Below, in pieces: positions 5,910 through 6,645 of a stretch of 6,645 nucleotides of DNA. The position numbers were made by a program, and so were the translations under genes. The notes beneath the pieces are model-generated. The model did no database searches, was not told the DNA's origin, and saw nothing but the letters and a program-made list of their open reading frames with translations. Position 1 is the first letter of the stretch, and each line of letters opens with the position of its first letter. The stretch comes from Actinomycetota bacterium (GTDB lineage: Bacteria > Actinomycetota > Actinomycetes > Actinomycetales > Microbacteriaceae), in assembly GCA_018895315.1 (NCBI GenBank), contig JAHIOK010000049.1:1-6645 (forward strand). Direction: 5' to 3'.

Positions 5910-5915
5910 AGGTTA
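5910..5915 (-). promoter_or_regulatory. Predicted -10 element (TAACCT) of the 2OG oxygenase, inside an iron-box-like half-site
   Basis: On the minus strand, TAACCT ends seven bases before the ATG at 5902, again a leaderless layout. It lies inside GCCTAACCT, which matches the right half and centre of the DtxR/IdeR consensus. The other half of that consensus is absent here. No clear -35 was found. Confidence 0.4.
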
Positions 5916-5942
5916 GGCCGGGTGTCGCGGCATCGGTTCGTT

Positions 5943-5959
5943 CGTTACCCACCGTTACC
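5943..5959. repeat. Tandem CGTTACC heptamers spaced 10 bp apart
   Basis: CGTTACC occurs at 5943-5949 and again at 5953-5959, one DNA helical turn apart, between the divergent oxygenase and efeU promoters. This is a plausible tandem binding site for a regulator acting on either gene. It is short enough to be chance. Confidence 0.35.
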
Positions 5960-5983
5960 GGTCGGGCATCGACGTCGGGCGAA

Positions 5984-6013
5984 TTGACCGCCCATCTCGA
6001 CGATAGGTAAGGT
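5984..6013 (+). promoter_or_regulatory. Predicted efeU promoter (TTGACC, 18 nt, TAAGGT)
   Basis: TTGACC (5984-5989) is a five-of-six -35 match. TAAGGT (6008-6013), 18 bases later, fits TANNNT. This is among the best promoter-like pairs in the window. Transcription would start near 6020, leaving a leader of about 80 nt before GTG 6103. The -10 overlaps GGTAAG, which recurs inverted as CTTACC at 6042-6047. Confidence 0.6.
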
Positions 6014-6022
6014 GGGGCTTAC

Positions 6023-6041
6023 TGAGGTATGCCTAACCTGA
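6023..6041 (+). promoter_or_regulatory. DtxR/IdeR-like iron box upstream of efeU
   Basis: The 19-mer TGAGGTATGCCTAACCTGA matches 15 of 19 positions of the DtxR/IdeR operator consensus as I remember it (TTAGGTTAGSCTAACCTWA). The right half is nearly perfect. It begins about three bases after the predicted transcription start, so an iron-loaded repressor bound here should block transcription when iron is plentiful. That fits the iron-uptake gene downstream. Confidence 0.6.
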
Positions 6042-6102
6042 CTTACCGCATCATTCGCGCCACACCGGGGTGTGACTCCGCCACCCTGAGATTCGGATTC
6101 CC

Positions 6103-6645
6103 GTGCTCGCCACATTTCTCATCGGCCTCCGCGAGGGGCTCGAAGCCGCATTGGTCGTCGGCATCCTGGCCGCGTACCTCACTCGGGTCGGTCGGCGTGA
6201 TGTGCTGCCTCGCCTGTGGCTGGGTGTCGGGCTTGCGATCGTGGTGGCGCTCGCGATCGGCGCGGTCCTCACTTTCGGCGCCTACACGATGACGTTCGAG
6301 GGGCAGGAGTTGCTCGGCGGCACACTGTCGCTCCTCGCCGTAGCGATGGTCACGTGGATGATCTTCTGGATGCAGCGCACCGCGCGCACCCTGAAGAAGT
6401 CGCTCGAGGGCGAGGTCGAGCGTGCACTCGCGGTGGGTGGACTCTGGGCGCTGGTGCTGCTCGGGTTCGTCTCGGTCGCGAGGGAGGGCGTCGAGACGAC
6501 ATTGCTGCTGTGGTCGATGGTGCAGTCCTTCGGAGACGCGCCGGCAGCCCTGATCGGTGCGCTGTTCGGGCTCGTCGTCGCCGCTGTGTTCGGCTGGCTG
6601 CTCGCACGAGGCATGGTGCGATTGAACCTGCGCATCTTCTTCGCC
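6103..6645 (+). CDS. efeU: FTR1/EfeU-family high-affinity iron permease, first 181 residues (truncated by window edge)
   Basis: This is the membrane permease of the EfeUOB-type iron importer, homologous to yeast Ftr1p; iron crosses the membrane through paired R-E-x-x-E motifs. Both expected motifs are present: REGLE at 10-14 in the first helix and REGVE at 127-131 in a later one. Hydrophobic segments lie near 1-28, 37-61, 69-90, 111-140 and 148-168. The family is usually about 270-290 residues, so roughly the last third is outside the window. The start is GTG 6103: an in-frame TGA at 6073-6075 excludes longer versions, and the first helix begins immediately. Its ribosome site is weak (GGATTCCC before GTG). 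A promoter and an iron box lie upstream. efeO and efeB would be expected downstream, beyond the window. Confidence 0.9.
   Translation, partial: MLATFLIGLREGLEAALVVGILAAYLTRVGRRDVLPRLWLGVGLAIVVALAIGAVLTFGAYTMTFEGQELLGGTLSLLAVAMVTWMIFWMQRTARTLKKSLEGEVERALAVGGLWALVLLGFVSVAREGVETTLLLWSMVQSFGDAPAALIGALFGLVVAAVFGWLLARGMVRLNLRIFFA

Noticed and set aside
5908..5926. A full DtxR/IdeR box at the oxygenase start
   Set aside because: Only the half AGGTTAGGC matches; essentially none of the other half does. It is kept as a half-site observation, not as an operator.
5081..6010. A 309-codon plus-strand frame antisense to the oxygenase
   Set aside because: The oxygenase frame has a complete His-Asp-His triad and Arg-x-Ser motif; the opposite frame shows nothing recognisable and runs into the regulatory gap.
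6061..6074. CACACCGGGGTGTG palindrome in the efeU leader as a riboswitch or operator
   Set aside because: It is a perfect short palindrome but isolated. No known riboswitch core is visible around it, so I did not call it a feature.
6029..6292. An ATG-started plus-strand frame beginning inside the iron box
   Set aside because: It is in a different frame from EfeU, lies over the operator and the permease N-terminus, and has no ribosome site. The GTG 6103 frame carries both REXXE motifs.

Overview
The window looks like ordinary chromosome from a high-GC actinobacterium, most likely Microbacteriaceae (Microbacterium-like). The reasons are a GC content of roughly two thirds (estimated by eye), strongly G/C-ending codons, GTG starts, several starts without a Shine-Dalgarno sequence, and gene types common in that family. 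I see no tRNA, rRNA, insertion sequence, CRISPR array or prophage gene.

Layout from left to right. The 5' part of a fumarylacetoacetate-hydrolase-family gene runs off the left edge (minus strand). A 288-nt gap with a prominent inverted repeat follows, then an FKBP-type peptidyl-prolyl isomerase (plus), a hairpin terminator, and a YceI-family lipid-binding protein (plus). A 15-bp hairpin separates yceI from a convergent EamA/DMT transporter (minus). Next comes a two-gene minus-strand unit: a small DUF167/YggU protein whose stop overlaps the start of an EntS-like MFS exporter. Ribosomal protein S15 (rpsO, plus) is divergent from that unit and ends at a perfect 15-bp hairpin. This hairpin also serves the convergent IPNS-like 2OG-Fe(II) oxygenase (minus). 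The oxygenase is divergent from an FTR1/EfeU iron permease (plus) that runs off the right edge.

Functional links are modest. The clearest regulatory unit is the 200-bp oxygenase/efeU divergent region. It holds a good promoter for efeU (TTGACC, 18 nt, TAAGGT) with a DtxR/IdeR-like iron box just downstream of the predicted transcription start. A half-copy of that box, in the opposite orientation, coincides with the predicted -10 of the oxygenase. The other genes appear to be independent short transcription units.

Two genome-style patterns stand out. Four genes lacking a usable Shine-Dalgarno have a TANNNT -10 element ending 6 or 7 nt before the start codon, and a fifth (FKBP) has a weaker TTGGAT element at the same place; this is the geometry of leaderless transcripts. 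The word GGATGCC/GGCATCC occurs 14 times on both strands, in genes, gaps and hairpins, well above a composition-based expectation. I found no clearly new multi-gene system.
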